A stretch of 64,000 nucleotides of DNA from Datisca glomerata (GCA_003255025.1 QANY01003844.1:620001-684000), one strand, 5' to 3'; positions 34,601 to 46,859 are shown, counted from the first letter of the stretch. Numbers and translations are program-made. Notes: generated from the sequence alone by a model not told the origin.

Positions 34601-34906
34601 TGACCAGGACAACAATTCCATACAAGATATTTAAAAGAAAAATGAAATACTGTCACTTTTCTTATTTTTTGGGTTATATATAATATGATAATGGACGTGA
34701 TTATAATTTTCTTAATATGCAAGCATGAGCTCAGCATGATAGATTGACTGTCCATAGGTCACTGCTTGTGAGTTTTGAGGGATGGTGACGTTTGAGATAA
34801 GTTGAGTTATCACATCAATATGCCATTCAACAAAGTCAGAATATCCTTTTTTAGGAAAATTAAATGCACACATACTATTGAATTAATTGAGTGTAAACTT
34901 GTTATT

Positions 34907-34928
34907 TATATATATATATATATATATN
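34907..34928. repeat. TA microsatellite ending in an ambiguous base
   Basis: A (TA)n run of about 21 bp ends at the only N of the window (34928). This suggests an assembly join or unresolved repeat length. No gene in 34601-35091. Confidence 0.8.
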
Positions 34929-35091
34929 CAGTGCGACACTAAGCAAATAAATTGAAGCAAACCAACCCCAAAGCCAAAGGCTAAAATTTGTTTCTCAAAT
35001 GCTATACTAAAGTGAAGCATAATCCCATTCAACAACTTGTAATGAATTCAACAATTAAATCATTCTTAAATGCATCTTTGCCTAATCACAC

Positions 35092-35346
35092 TCAAAAGGA
35101 AAGCAAGGCTACAGAGACACTTAGCAAAGCATTGAAGCTCACTTCCACTGCTCGAGTGAACGAGAATGAAAGTTTGGAATTAGTTAACAGTTAGTCTGTT
35201 AGCTGGTTATTTTCTCCCTCGATGACTCTCTTCCTGTATAAGCTAAATAATAGCATATATTAGCATTCTTCTTGTAGTTGTATACTACTGATATTGAATA
35301 CATCAATATACAAGTTCATCTTCTTGAAGCTTTCTTTGATCTTTAA
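35092..35346 (+). repeat. Copia-3 5' LTR
   Basis: Matches the 3' LTR from GGAAAGCAAGGCT through GATGACTCTCTTCCT and the TATAAGCTAA promoter-like site to CTTCTTGAAGCTTTCTTTGATC. Its first base pair reads TC instead of TG and the last TAA instead of TCA, both explained by point decay. Confidence 0.85.
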
Positions 35347-35358
35347 TGGTATCAGAGC
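35347..35358 (+). promoter_or_regulatory. Copia-3 primer-binding site
   Basis: TGGTATCAGAGC, complementary to the 3' end of initiator tRNA-Met, directly after the LTR. Confidence 0.85.
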
Positions 35359-35378
35359 ACGAAGAAGGATAAACGTCC

Positions 35379-36230
35379 ATGACAAGTGACTCGAACACTG
35401 CAAATAGCAACAGCACTGCAGGTAACCCCATAACAGCATCAAACTACTTCTCAAATACTTTAAGCAGTGTAGTGTCAGTAAAGTTGGAACGAAACAACTA
35501 TGTTCTATGGAGGTCCCAAATTGTTCCTGCAATTTATGGGCATAAATTTGAAGAGATCATCTTCAATCCAGAAGTACAAATCAAGTTTATAGATGGAGGA
35601 AAGATCAATGCAGATTAAAAAATATGGGTTAGGTAAGATCAACTCCTACTGAGTTAGATAAGAAGCTCAATGACAGATGGGGTCTTGGGTATTGTCACAC
35701 AATACAACACCTCTATTGAAGTATGGTGTTCTCTCAAAAGAAGCTTTGCTGATCAATACGAGAAGAATTGGTGATAATTTGATAGCTGATGGGCACTCTC
35801 TATCTGAACAAGAACTAGTGATGTATATAGTCAATGGTCTTGGACCTGAGTATTGATCCTGTGATAGTTAATATCACTTCAAGATTTGAGAATCTTCTTG
35901 TATAGGAGGTTCAATCTCTGCTTATGTGTCATGAAAGTAGAATTGAGAAGCAAGCAACAGAGAATGAGACCAAAATAAAGACGAGTGCAAATCTGGTTAT
36001 GAATACATGAGGCAAAAGATTCTTTAATGGTCAATACAATAGGAACAGATTTTTTTCAAGAAATGGTCAATTTCCTTCACAAAGCTTCAGAGGGGATTTT
36101 AGTGACTCAAGAGGTTCTCGAAGAGGTACAAATGGTGGTTTTAATGGAAATATAATTGTTTGCCAAGTATGTGGCAAACCAGGTCACTCAACAATTGTGT
36201 GCTACTATAGATATGAAAGGAGTCAGTAAA
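35379..36230 (+). pseudogene. Copia-3 gag with zinc knuckle
   Basis: Opens MTSDSNTANSNSTAGNP, then VKLERNNYVLWRSQIVPAI, the start of a UBN2-type copia gag (35379-35618). Frames shift several times through LIADGHSLSEQELVMYIV and SRFENLL. A CCHC zinc knuckle, VCQVCGKPGHSTIVCYY, lies near 36166-36220, preceded by an Arg/Gly/Asn-rich RNA-binding stretch. Gag coats the element RNA. Several stops rule out a full product. Confidence 0.85.
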
Positions 36231-36319
36231 ATAACACCCCAAATCCCAATGGTATCTCAGTTGGAAGCACTCCTACTTATATGGTGTCTCCATCAGCTTA
36301 TCCTTCTCCTAATTCAGCA

Positions 36320-37290
36320 ATAGACATGACCTGATATGCTAATTTGGCCGCTACTAACCATGTTACTAATGACTTGAACAATCTAAGCTTGTCTCAAGAA
36401 TACAATGGTCAAGAAAGATTGGCTATTAACAATGGTAAGGCTTTTTCATTTTCACATGTTGGTTCAACATTACTTCCGCCTAGCATCATCCTTTGAAACA
36501 GAAATCTCTTCTTTGTGTACTTGAAATCAAGAAAAACCTTATGAGCATTTCAAAATTAACCTAAGATAATGATGTGATTGTAGAATTTCAGTCTAATATC
36601 TGTTTTATGAAGTACAAAGCTTTGGGGACTCTTCTTCTTCAAAGAATGCTTAAAGATGGCTTATATTTGCTAATGTGTTCCACCTCAGATGGTCCTCAAG
36701 CTCTAAAATGTTTTGTCAAGTCTTTCATACCTTTTCAGTGTAACTCAGCAAATTTGTTGCCTGATAAGAATCTGTCAAATAGGTCCTTAGGTCAAGACAA
36801 CCCTGAATTGTCCACTTCTACTTGTAATGATGTAACTTTGTAAAGACAATTCATATATCAGTAAAATGTATGTTTCCAGATATCTCAAGCCTCAATTACA
36901 TCATTTTTTAAACTCCAAACCTCATTCTGATAAGAAAAATATCAAAGTTCAGATACAACCTACCTGATTTTTGTGTTGCCTTCATAATGGATTCGTACCC
37001 TCTTTATAAAGGCTACAAGTGCCTTCATAATTATGGTAGAATCTACATTTCTTGGAATGTAGTTTTTAATGAGTCTCATTTTTCATATCAGCAAATGTTC
37101 TCCAAACGTGTCTCTACAAGTCATAAACCTCATTTCTCAGGTCCTTATTGGTCTTCCGTCATTACTAGTTGTGTAAATCAAAATTTCATACCCTCACAGG
37201 AACATGTCAGCAGTACTCCATCTTCAAGTAATTCCTTCTCTAATTATTGTAATGAGTCTTATTCTTTACAATAGATTGAGGGTGATAACT
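36320..37290 (+). pseudogene. Copia-3 protease trace and integrase C-terminal remnant
   Basis: ATNHVTNDLNNLSLSQEY (about 36350-36410) is the protease segment, but the catalytic DSGA reads NLAA, so the active Asp is lost. VEFQSNICFMK and LLQRMLKDGLYLL (about 36580-36670) are the pre-integrase part. The HCC zinc site and the integrase core are missing. The next homologous piece is YKGYKCL...GRIYISWNVVFNES (about 37000-37080), the very end of integrase. A deletion of about 1 kb is implied. Confidence 0.7.
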
Positions 37291-37559
37291 CTCTCTCTCT
37301 CTCTACATTTATCTCATCACCAATAATAGCTATTATTCCATTTGACCCACCCTTTATAGCACCTTATCTATCTATAGACATTACTCTAGACACCTAAAAT
37401 ACTTCACCCATGAATTCTAAACCTATAAACCAGCAAACATTATCCACATATACTCAACCTACTATCTGAAATCATCCAAGGGTTACTAGATCAAAATTAG
37501 GTATATACAAACCTAAAGCCTTTATTGCAACAAAGCACCATCTCTCTCTCCCAACCCTT

Positions 37560-38270
37560 ATCCTACTAAACCAAAATCAGTAAAAGAGGCTCTTGCCAAT
37601 CCAGATTGGAAACATGCCATGGAAGATGAATATGCTACCTTAATCAAGAACCAAACATGGGATTGGTACCTTTTAACCCTTCCATGACTGTTGTTGGCAC
37701 TAAGTGGGTGTTCAAGGTCAAGGTGAACCTATATGGCAACATACAAAGGTTCAAGGCACGTTTAGTAGTCAAAGGATTCAGTCAAACTCCTGGAATTGTT
37801 TTTTCTGATACATTTAGTCCTATTGTGAAGCCTAATACTGTAAGAATCATTTTTCAACTTGTTGTATCCTTTGGATGGTATTAAGCCACTTGATGTGCAT
37901 AATGCCTTCTTAAACGGCTATATTCATGAGCCTATCTACATGTCACAACTTGAAGGCTTTAAAGACTTCTCCAAACTACATCATGTATGCAAACTCAAGA
38001 GAGCTCTTTATGGCCTTAAACAGGCTCCAAGAGTCTAGTATGAGAGACTAAGAACAATTTTATTTCTATGTGGATTTAAAGCTTCAGTCTCAGATACTTC
38101 TCTTTTCATTTATCATACTTCTCATGTTGTCTTATATCTCCTAGTCTATGTCGATAACATATTACTTAAAGGAAGCAACATGAATCTCATGATCTTAATT
38201 CAATCTTTGCTTGCAAAGACCGAGGTCAGATTCATTATTTTCTAGGAATTGAAGTTTGTAGGTTTTCATT
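37560..38270 (+). pseudogene. Copia-3 reverse transcriptase, thumb deleted
   Basis: KSVKEALANPDWKHAMEDE, then VGTKWVFKVKVNLYGNIQ and FKARLVVKGFSQTPG (37657-37884). After frameshifts: [24 protein letters not shown] and LYLLVYVDNILLKG. The active-site YVDD is YVDN (38147-38158), losing an essential aspartate. Soon after, the sequence jumps to YFLGIE-like and then RNase H, so the thumb region is absent. Confidence 0.85.
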
Positions 38271-38756
38271 TATCTATTCAAGCAACTCAGATGCGAATTG
38301 GGCTGGAAATCTTGATGATGTGCATTCTATAGGTGCCTATACGTTTTTTCTAGTTGGCAGCCTCATATCATGATCTTCTAAGAAGTAGAATGTCATCTCA
38401 AGGACTAGCACAACGAGTGAATATTGTGCTATGGCCAATGCTGCCTTTGAAATTTGCTGGATACAAAGACTTCTATCTGAGCTTCATCTATCCCTCGGTC
38501 AACCTCATATTCTATGGTGTGACAACCTTAGTGCTTTAGCTCTGGCTTCCAAACCTATTTTTCATGCACGGAAAAAATATATTGAACTGGATTTACACTT
38601 TATCAGGGCCAAAATCCTTCACTCACAGGCAGCTTGAAGTGAGGTTTGTTCCCTCAGTGGATCAACTGGATGACCTACTTACTAAGGTTCTTTCAACTCC
38701 AATATTTGAGTATCTTAAATCCAAGTTCAAGGTGGTTAAGTCTCCCTTGCACTTAA
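38271..38756 (+). pseudogene. Copia-3 RNase H
   Basis: SNSDANWAGNLDD (first Asp), SSKKKNVISRTSTTSEY (with Glu lost from the usual AEY context), and CAMANAAFEICWIQRLL. Then LHLSLGQPHILWCDNLSALAL (catalytic Asp) and KYIELDLHFIRAKI, ending DQLDDLLTKVLSTPIF. Two overlapping frames (38431-38637 and 38564-38848) show the frameshift. Confidence 0.85.
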
Positions 38757-38763
38757 GGGGGGA

Positions 38764-39031
38764 TGATGAGGAAAGCAAGGCTGCAGAGACAATTAGCAAA
38801 GAAGTGAAGCTCACTTCCACTGCTCGAGTGAGTGAACGTGATTATTGAGAATGAAAGTTACTAATTAGTTAGCAGTTAGTCTGTTAGTTGGTTACTTTCT
38901 CTCTCGATGACTCTCTTCCTATATAAGCTAAGAAATAGCATATATTAGCATTCTTCTTGTAGTTGTATAATACTGATACTGAATACATCAATATACAAGT
39001 TCATCTTCTTGAAGTTTTCTTTGATCTTTCA
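38764..39031 (+). repeat. Copia-3 3' LTR
   Basis: Starts TGATGAGGAAAGC after AAGGGGGGA and ends TTTGATCTTTCA. It is slightly longer than the 5' copy because of about 12 extra bases near 38835. The LTRs stay well alignable, marking this as one of the younger elements here. Confidence 0.85.
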
Positions 39032-40289
39032 CGCACACCTATAACATCATATTAAAATGCGTCCATATCAATATCTTTTCCTGTTGTTCTTGGTGGAAAA
39101 AAAACTTCTTGATTCATTGAAATGGGATTACCCAAAGTCGTCCTTTTCATTTAAATTGGAGTATTGCTATGGAATTTGAATTGTTTGTTCACTCCATTAG
39201 ACAATGAAGAGTGGGGATTGCTGTCATTGTTTCTTGCGTTTTCAAAATTCTCTATTTTTTAGCTCAATTGTGCTCCTCTAAGTTCAATGTTCAGTTCAAA
39301 AAGTTTACGGACACAAGGTTAGAGAACCATTATAAATCATAGTTATCACTTTGGATTTTTAAAGTCTAAAGTAATTTTAAAAATCATTATATAACTAAAC
39401 AAATTTATAACATACTATGTGAATTATTTTTAAATAGTTTTCCCACTTATTATTAATATATTACCCAAAATAAGCTTTTAATTTATATGTAACATAATAA
39501 TTGATTACTTATAAAATATAATAAATTTATCAAATAGACATTAATTCTTTTAAATTCCTTTCAGCTATTTAATGACTTTAAAATATATGTGATTAATAAA
39601 AAAGTAATATGATGACGACAGACAAACAAAATGATGTTAAATACATTTCTTCATAATTTACTTAAGTCACAACATAATATGATTATAAATAATAATCATA
39701 GCTAAAAATAGATTATGTTCAATTACATGTGCATCGGATAGGTATATTGACTCATTGAAATAAAAAAAGTTCAAATGTAATTGTTTGAACTTGATAATAG
39801 ATCAACCAGTAATCATTCTTAAAGATCACAAGTTCGTTTTACATCTTGCAACTTGTGAAAGAGTTGAATTAAAAGAACTCTTACATTATTCCATAAAAGC
39901 TACAAATATTATAACTTAAAGAACGAAAGAAAGCTATTTTAATATTCGAATGTAACAGAATAATGAAGTTTCCAAGAAGTACAAGCAATCTTTCAAGTTG
40001 GGTCCATAGTGCTGAATTCAAGCAATAATATGCTGTCTCCACTAATTACATAGAGACCATATCAGAGCTATTCAGGACGATTTGTGTACTTGGCACGATT
40101 AAAAATAAATTGGTTTTTTTTTCATAATTCAGGTGCACTAATATATATTTGCCATGTAGATCATACAACTGCTCGAATCATGCTAAATTATATTTTTTAA
40201 ATTTATAATATATATATATATATATTATTTGCAGAACTATTTATTAACGCTTTTATATTGATAATATATTCTAACATTTATATATAATT
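39032..40289. other. AT-rich spacer, nothing recognised
   Basis: No coding frame or element end found between Copia-3 and the terminal motif at 40290. Short TA runs occur near 40207-40226. Confidence 0.5.
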
Positions 40290-42204
40290 ATACTAGTGAA
40301 CTATCCGTGCAATGCACGTGACTTTATAAATATATCTATAACTATATTCAAAAGAATATCTTAATTTGAAAACGCTGAAACCACCATTAACAATAATTCA
40401 TACAATATCCTAAGATTTATTATATTATCAAAATTCATAAACTAATAAATATGGTAATTAGAAACAATAGAGTATAAAATATATGTACGACATTAACTAA
40501 ATTAAAAAAAGAGTCTGAAAATTTTAGTTTTTTTGCCAACACTCAAATTTAGATAATCAATGCATAACATGATTAACTATAAATTCCATTCGAAACCAAA
40601 TATAATAAAATATTCATTTTGTGGTCATGATTTCCTTTTGAAATTTCAAGTCACCATATTGAATATGTATAAACTGTAAAGTGCAAAAACATAGATAAAA
40701 ACAGATTACTGTTGACGAAATTTCCACATAGTACAACTAAAATTCTCTTACACGATAGCAAGATTTCTTATTGTTTATTGTTGACAAAATTTCCACACAT
40801 AGTACATAAGCATAAACAGAAAATATGTGTCAAAAATTAATTTCATAGAAAAAAGCGTAGCCCATCAAATATAGTGAAACAAATGAGAAAAGAACCCTTG
40901 CATAACAAATTAAACTCACAAATAATGATAAAGTTTTTATATTAATAAAATCCCATAGTGTACAAAAATTATTGCATATTCGTTTTATGGCATTCTTTTC
41001 ATGAGATTAATGACAAATGTACTAAAAAAATATTTTTATGTACTTCTAAAAGCATATCAAAACCAAAAAATTATAAGGATGAGTGATGTTTACGAATCAA
41101 AAATAAAATAAAGTAAAATGCAAAGATAATTTGATTCTCTAAATCTAATATAAAAAAATCCAAATAATCAACAATCATAATGAAAGTAAATTGATGAAAA
41201 GGATGAAGGATTTGAGAAATATGAGAATTTATAGTACCTCTTCATTGTTGAATCACTTATATTTCTAACCTACATAATAATACACACAAATCAATCAGAA
41301 ATAAGAATTAGACATAAAACTCGAGTAATAATCAAAATTGAAAAGATGATGCAAAGAAGATGATCATGAAAATGAAAGTGAAAAATTGAAAAAAAAAAAA
41401 AACAGAAGCAGAAAAGAAACCCTTGAAAACAATAGTTGAATCAATGAATGCAGTGATAAAAGTGATTATAATTGAAACGGTTCTATATAATAACTGTGTA
41501 TGAGAGAATCAAAAGACAATAACAAAAGTAAAACTGTGAAACGTAAGGAGGAGCTTATGAGTCTTTTTCACATTGAGGTGATAGTACACAATTAGACAAA
41601 ATCATTTGACAAAAATAGAATAGACTAAATATTCACAGAGACAATTTGAATAAACATAATGATAAAAAAATCTAGAATCTAGAATCTATTAAAAGTGATA
41701 AGACATTGAGAATCATTTTTGGACCATGTTATCCAACCATGAATCCTAAATTATTTTTAAATGACCATCAAGATATTAACACAATAATAAATTTAAATAT
41801 TTATTTCTCATAGAGATCCGCAATAATATTAATTAATTTCTCTCAATAAGTTATCTCAAATTAAATTTATATTATTTCTATTACACATTTATAAATTTAA
41901 TTGAAAACTTAAGATTTTAGTTTGAATTGTTAGACTAACTTTAAAAAATATTGACTTGTCACTAATAATAAGTTGTGAAAATTAGTAGATTAAAATTACT
42001 AAAAAACTTTAACAAATATAGATCATACATTATAGGTTAAGGATTGCACCTATCTATAAAGCATATCTTGAATAATAATACATTAAAAGTCACATGAGGA
42101 TAAAAAAAATTTATGGATGATTTTATCTGACTTAATTATTTACTATTTAAATGCTACCATTTATTATTTGATACGTTAAAAAGTGATTGATTGATATATA
42201 TACT

Positions 42205-42228
42205 TATATATATATATATATATATATA
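42205..42228. repeat. TA microsatellite
   Basis: Run of about 12 TA units in AT-rich sequence. Confidence 0.8.
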
Positions 42229-42680
42229 ATGAGTTCATGACTTAATAAAATTATATAAGAAAATTTAATATTCTTTTAATATATTAATTATTAATTTTGA
42301 TTATTAAAAATTAATTAATATAATTTTTAAAGTTATTGTGTTTATTAATTTGAACCTTGATTTTTATCTCCCAATATTTTCGTACTTCTTATAAAAGAAA
42401 ATATATTATGAAGAAATTTATTTCCATCTGCACATATTTTAACACGAAAAAACAGTCAATCAAATCACTGCACAAAAATATTATACGTATGAAAATATTA
42501 TATCACGTGTAACATATGTAGTACATGACTACCTCGAATAAATAACGAAAAGTTATGTGGTGGCAATTAATGAGGACCGAATAAAATGGCTTTAATTTTA
42601 ATACACATTATGTACGTAATTTATCTATTCACATTCAGAATTTTCTGGTAAATGCACAAAAATAGAATAAAGTGTAATTA

Positions 42681-42847
42681 ATTATTTTTAATATGTTTAT
42701 TAATGTGAATGAATCATATATGTATCTTAAAAATAAATAATTACATTAATGTGAATGAATCATATATGTATGTCAAAATAAATAATTAATTATTTTTAAA
42801 AATAAAACATGTGGTTCATTCCCATTAATAAACATATTAAAAATAAT
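42681..42847. repeat. Inverted repeat, 33-bp arms, MITE-like
   Basis: Arm 42681-42713 pairs with 42815-42847 with a single mismatch. Inside, a 46-bp direct duplication begins at 42700 and 42746 (TTAATGTGAATGAATCATAT). The whole could fold into a long hairpin. Size and form resemble a small MITE, but no target duplication is clear. Confidence 0.7.
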
Positions 42848-44392
42848 TATTTACGTGCAACAATATTAATTAAAGGGTTAATATTATAGGATCTCATGTA
42901 CTTTGTCTCATTAATAATATAGTAATGATAATGATAAAGTTATAGTTATTACATGCAAAATTATTAAGTGACAAAGATACTTTTCATATAGTAGTAAATA
43001 TATTACTTCAAATATATAAAAATAAATTAACTACTAATTTCATATATAAATTAGTATTTTATTATGTGTGATTATTTTTACACTTTGAGGTTAATCGTTA
43101 TTGATCTGATTATTAATTAAATGGTTAATATCATAAGACTCATCTACACTCTGTCTCAATATCAACTTACTCTCATAAACTATTTTTCCTTTCTAATTGA
43201 CCCTCCAACTTCTTTCATCCATCAACTTATCCCCCGGATCCGAAATGTTGGCATAAACACCGTTTATTGATTACATTTCACATAATCAATGAAATATCAA
43301 TTTTACCCTTATTAAAAATCACCCACCCCTTCTCCTTCCCCACCACCCCTTTCTCTCCATTTACCACTGCCCTATTCAGAATCAAACTCAATTCATATCA
43401 ATAAAAAAAACAAACCAAAAGTAATTGGACCACCAGAAACACCGGATGCGTTAAATTAAAGCAAAATCATTCTCAAATCTTTATCCTTCAGTAAACTTTC
43501 TTTTTGGTTTTTGAATTTTTTTTATTAAATTATGTTGTTTTGTAAATCATATTCTATTTTATTTAAACTTTTATTATTTTGTCTCATTCATTACTCAATT
43601 CCAATCAAGTTTCATTTACTTCTTTTTCTGTCCAACCTACTCCTAATTAACGTTTTGAAACTTCAATAATCTCTTCACATTCATATCAAACACCATTCCA
43701 CTAAGATTAGAAGTTCAATTACTTCTCCGTTAACATGTTCTATATTGGATTGTTAAAAAGTTAAGTAGATTTCTGGTTTTTCTTAATATCTTGGTTATAA
43801 TTTTTCTATTTTACTTCTTTATCATGGCTGAGAAAAGAGAAGGTGAAAAAATATTTTTCATTGCTGCTACTCAAATGAACTACGATTCGAAGTATAATTA
43901 TTTAATTATTTCTTACTTATCACCCGAACTTTATTGTTGTTGAGTTGGTATTTTTTCATTTAGTTTACCCACTATAATTTGTTTGATAGCCTTAATTATC
44001 TAATCTTAACTTTTAATTATTTCTTCATGATATAGTTCTTAGTAATGAATTTTTCTGCTGATTTTTTCTCAATCAATGGAGGATATGTTATTCAATTGAT
44101 TTTCTTATAGTTCTTTAGTAAGAGTATTTTAAGTACGTAACTTTATCATTAATAGATATTACAAAATAAAATTAGTTTATTTTCTTTCAATAAATTTAAT
44201 TACTCATTCTTATTTCTCTATATTACAATCGAGTTTTAATATATAATTTATCAGACATCTAGAAATATTTTCAAATTATCGATAATAACTTAAAAATATT
44301 TTTAAGTTAGTATCGTATTATGTTATTTTCAGTAAATAAGTTTTAAAATTATATTTTATAGCATGTGCACAGCATGAATAGATAGCTAGTAT

Positions 44393-44557
44393 ATAACATA
44401 TATACATATATATGAGAAGTCACCTCTTCTTCGAGGTGAAAGTAACATGTATGATTTAAAATACATGAAAACTAAAAATATACAAAATTAATTTTTAAAT
44501 TTTTTTGAAAAAATCTGAGGTCATTCATAATACGACGAAGAAACCAAACCTAATAAG
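44393..44557. other. Short spacer before Copia-4
   Basis: No gene. A small hairpin, CACCTCTTCTTCGAGGTG, lies near 44421-44440. Confidence 0.5.
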
Positions 44558-44815
44558 TGTTGGCTGCTATTAATAATACCGGTGTCGACTAATATTAGTA
44601 CAACCTTTGTGCAATTTGTAAATATGTTAGCATAACTTGTTTTCCCTCTCAAAGTTAGTTTCTTAGTTGCTTAATTATTCTTCACACACACAAATACACA
44701 AACAACACAAACATTACGAAATTAAAAAGGTTTTACCTTCATACCAGATTCTTTCTTCTTCTCTTCTTCCTCTGCTTCTCTCCTCCTTAAATCTCATTCA
44801 ATTCCAAGGTTCTAG
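44558..44815 (+). repeat. Copia-4 5' LTR (3' limit approximate)
   Basis: Shares with the 3' LTR TGTT(G/A)GCT, CCTTTGTG, ATAACTT(G/C)TTTTCCCTCTCA and ATACCAGATTCT in the same order. A CA-rich stretch (44692-44715) replaces TA-rich sequence of the other copy. Confidence 0.7.
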
Positions 44816-44949
44816 CTAGATGTTACAAGAGCCACTCTAAAGACACTTCTATTGATGATTTATGACTGCCTAAATCGCTTCTTCAATCTTTCTTTTATCC
44901 AACATCTGTAATCTAATTTATGTTAGATTAGATTCAACGGATTTTGTAT

Positions 44950-45573
44950 TGTGGAAGTACACCATATTACTGTCATACTCAAAGATGATAATATTTTTAT
45001 TTTGTTGAAGATTCTTTGCCTCGTTCAGGCAAGTTTTTTACTGTGAATGGTGTATTTCAGGCAAAAAATAGATCCAAAATTCATGGTATGACAAACACAG
45101 GATCAAGTTTTACTAACCTTGATCAATGCAACTCTTTCACAGGCTACACTTCCTTGTATAGTTGGTTGTGAAACCTCTTATGAGATATGGAATTCACTTG
45201 AAAGAAGATATTGTTCCTTTACAAGATCAAACATTTTGCATCTCAAATCTAAACTATAGTCACTTTGCAAGAAAGGGAAAGAGAGTATTGATTCTTACAT
45301 ACAAAGAATTAAAGACGTTAGAGAAAAACTAGTAGTTGTTTCTGTTACTATAGAGGATGAAGATATTCTTCTCTACTCTCTAAATGGAAGGTCAACAGAA
45401 TATGGAGCTTTCAAGACTTCTATTAGGACCAGATCTAATGTCTTACAACTTGAAGGCCTACATGTAATGCTTAATACGGAGGATCAATCATTGAAAGATC
45501 AAAGTAGAAATCAAGAAATGCAATTCCAATTGCCAAATCTTGTAATGACTGTGAATCACTTCAAGCCTCGATA
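44950..45573 (+). pseudogene. Copia-4 gag (UBN2 type)
   Basis: HHITVILKDDN near 44960, then QTQDQVLLTLINATLSQA, VGCETSYEIWNSLERRY, RSNILHLKSKL, KGKESIDSYIQRIKDVREKL and EDEDILLYSLNGRSTEYG. These are the ordered landmarks of copia gag. One stop sits after HLKSKL. It ends at 45573; no zinc knuckle, protease or integrase follows. 45574-45949 has nothing I recognise. Confidence 0.8.
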
Positions 45574-45949
45574 AATGAATTTTCCATAAATTATTAGCTT
45601 CGACTAGATTATAAAATCTTCTCCGACTCTGGCCAATATACTATACTAATAACTTCGCACAATGCATAAGATAATAATTTTTTTTCAAATCCTTTGGGAC
45701 TAAACGAAAAAATAAATTAAGAATTGATCAAATACATAAAAAAATACATATAAAAGTCATAATTTTAAGGTACTTTTTTTAGACAAATGAAATTTTTTCA
45801 ATTCAGTTCTTCGTAAAATATATGCATCTAAGGTAGTTTGTTTTTTCTTAATATGTAAACTGAACTCAACTTTTGATCACATTCATTTTTCTTTGTGTGT
45901 ACACACATTTTTTATCACGTTCGTTTTTTTATTTTTTATTTATAATTCA

Positions 45950-46850
45950 TTCATGATAGTAACTAGTTCAAACAAGTGTCATAAAATTGATGAACAAAGT
46001 AAAAATAAAAGACTTGTAAGAACATAAAAAAATTTTAAAGCTTAAATATTTGCATAATCTTGCGTAGAGGTTCTACTCTCTATTTTATGCATTTTTATGT
46101 ATGAGAAATTATCATAGGGGATCTTTGCATCAAATGTACATTTCTCTACCTATTAAATGATTGAATCACATTGAATTAATTTCACCTCTCAAAAACTTTA
46201 TCCTCGTACTCATTGATTGAGTTGATGACAAAGACATCTCATTATCAAACTTGTAAAAAAATCATCAATGCATGCAAATAAAACTTAAGATTAATAGTAT
46301 GAGAAATGATAAAGCAGGAATAAACAACTTATGTATGAAAAAAGAAACAAAAAAAATATCAACTACATGAGTATGAAGAAGAGAAACGATGAAGAATAAT
46401 GAACAAGATATATTGTAAATTAAAGTGCAAGAAATTTAAACTACCTTAAGAAAATGAATGGAAGAAGATGAAAGATGAATAGAAGTGTAGACTCTCTTTC
46501 TCTCTCTTAAAAAGTCTCTCTTATTTTCTCTCACATTCTCTCTAAAAGATATCCTTTCATTACTCTCAAGAACTTTCCTTCTCTCTCTGAAATTACCTAT
46601 CTTTCTCACTTTCCAATGCCCCCTCTTCAAGTGAAGACTTCCCCTCTATTTATAGGCAAACATGAGGCTTCACTTTTTATTTTTAGTCATTTTGTTCCCT
46701 TTTATTTTTTAGTCCTTAGACAATACTTCTTATTTTTAGGCATTTGGCTATTTTTCAAATCATACACATAGTCTTAGACTAATATATGGACCAAAAAATA
46801 AAATTTATATTTTTAAAGTATTGGACCGGATAAAATACGGTATCTATAGT
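45950..46850 (-). repeat. Ogre-type LTR fragment, inverted
   Basis: On the minus strand it starts TAGATACCGTATTTTATCCGG at 46850 and matches the LTR at 18377 through the TATA site (CTATAAATAG near 46650), the GA-rich leader, and the GACACTTGTTTGAACTAGTTA segment near 45960. The 3' half of the LTR is absent. It may be a truncated solo LTR or the end of a larger deleted element. A short frame on the minus strand (46436-46630) lies in its GA-rich leader and is not a gene. Confidence 0.85.
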
Positions 46851-46859
46851 CAGATAATG

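Larger units (their letters stand above)
35092..39031 (+). mobile_element. Copia-3: Ty1/copia element with both LTRs, internally deleted
   Basis: LTRs at 35092-35346 and 38764-39031 are close to each other. The 5' flank CACAC and 3' flank CGCAC differ by one base and fit a 5-bp target duplication with one CpG decay. A full TGGTATCAGAGC primer site follows the 5' LTR and an AAGGGGGGA polypurine tract precedes the 3' LTR. The interior keeps gag with zinc knuckle, a protease trace, the end of integrase, RT and RNase H. The integrase core and the RT thumb are deleted. Confidence 0.88.
40290..44392. mobile_element. Putative non-autonomous element bounded by inverted Helitron-like motifs
   Basis: The left motif 40290-40320 (ATACTAGTGAACTATCC then GTGCAATGCACGTG) and the right motif 44362-44392 (CATGTGCACAGCATG then AATAGATAGCTAGTAT) are inverted copies, 23 of 31 bases identical without gaps. 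Several differences are C-to-T type changes. Each has a short hairpin, 9-10 bases, then CTAG-T, the format of a Helitron 3' end. The 4.1 kb between has no open frame of note. Either this is one element with terminal inverted repeats, or two Helitron 3' ends face outward. A pyrimidine-rich block at 43140-43380 is the least AT-rich part. Confidence 0.4.
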
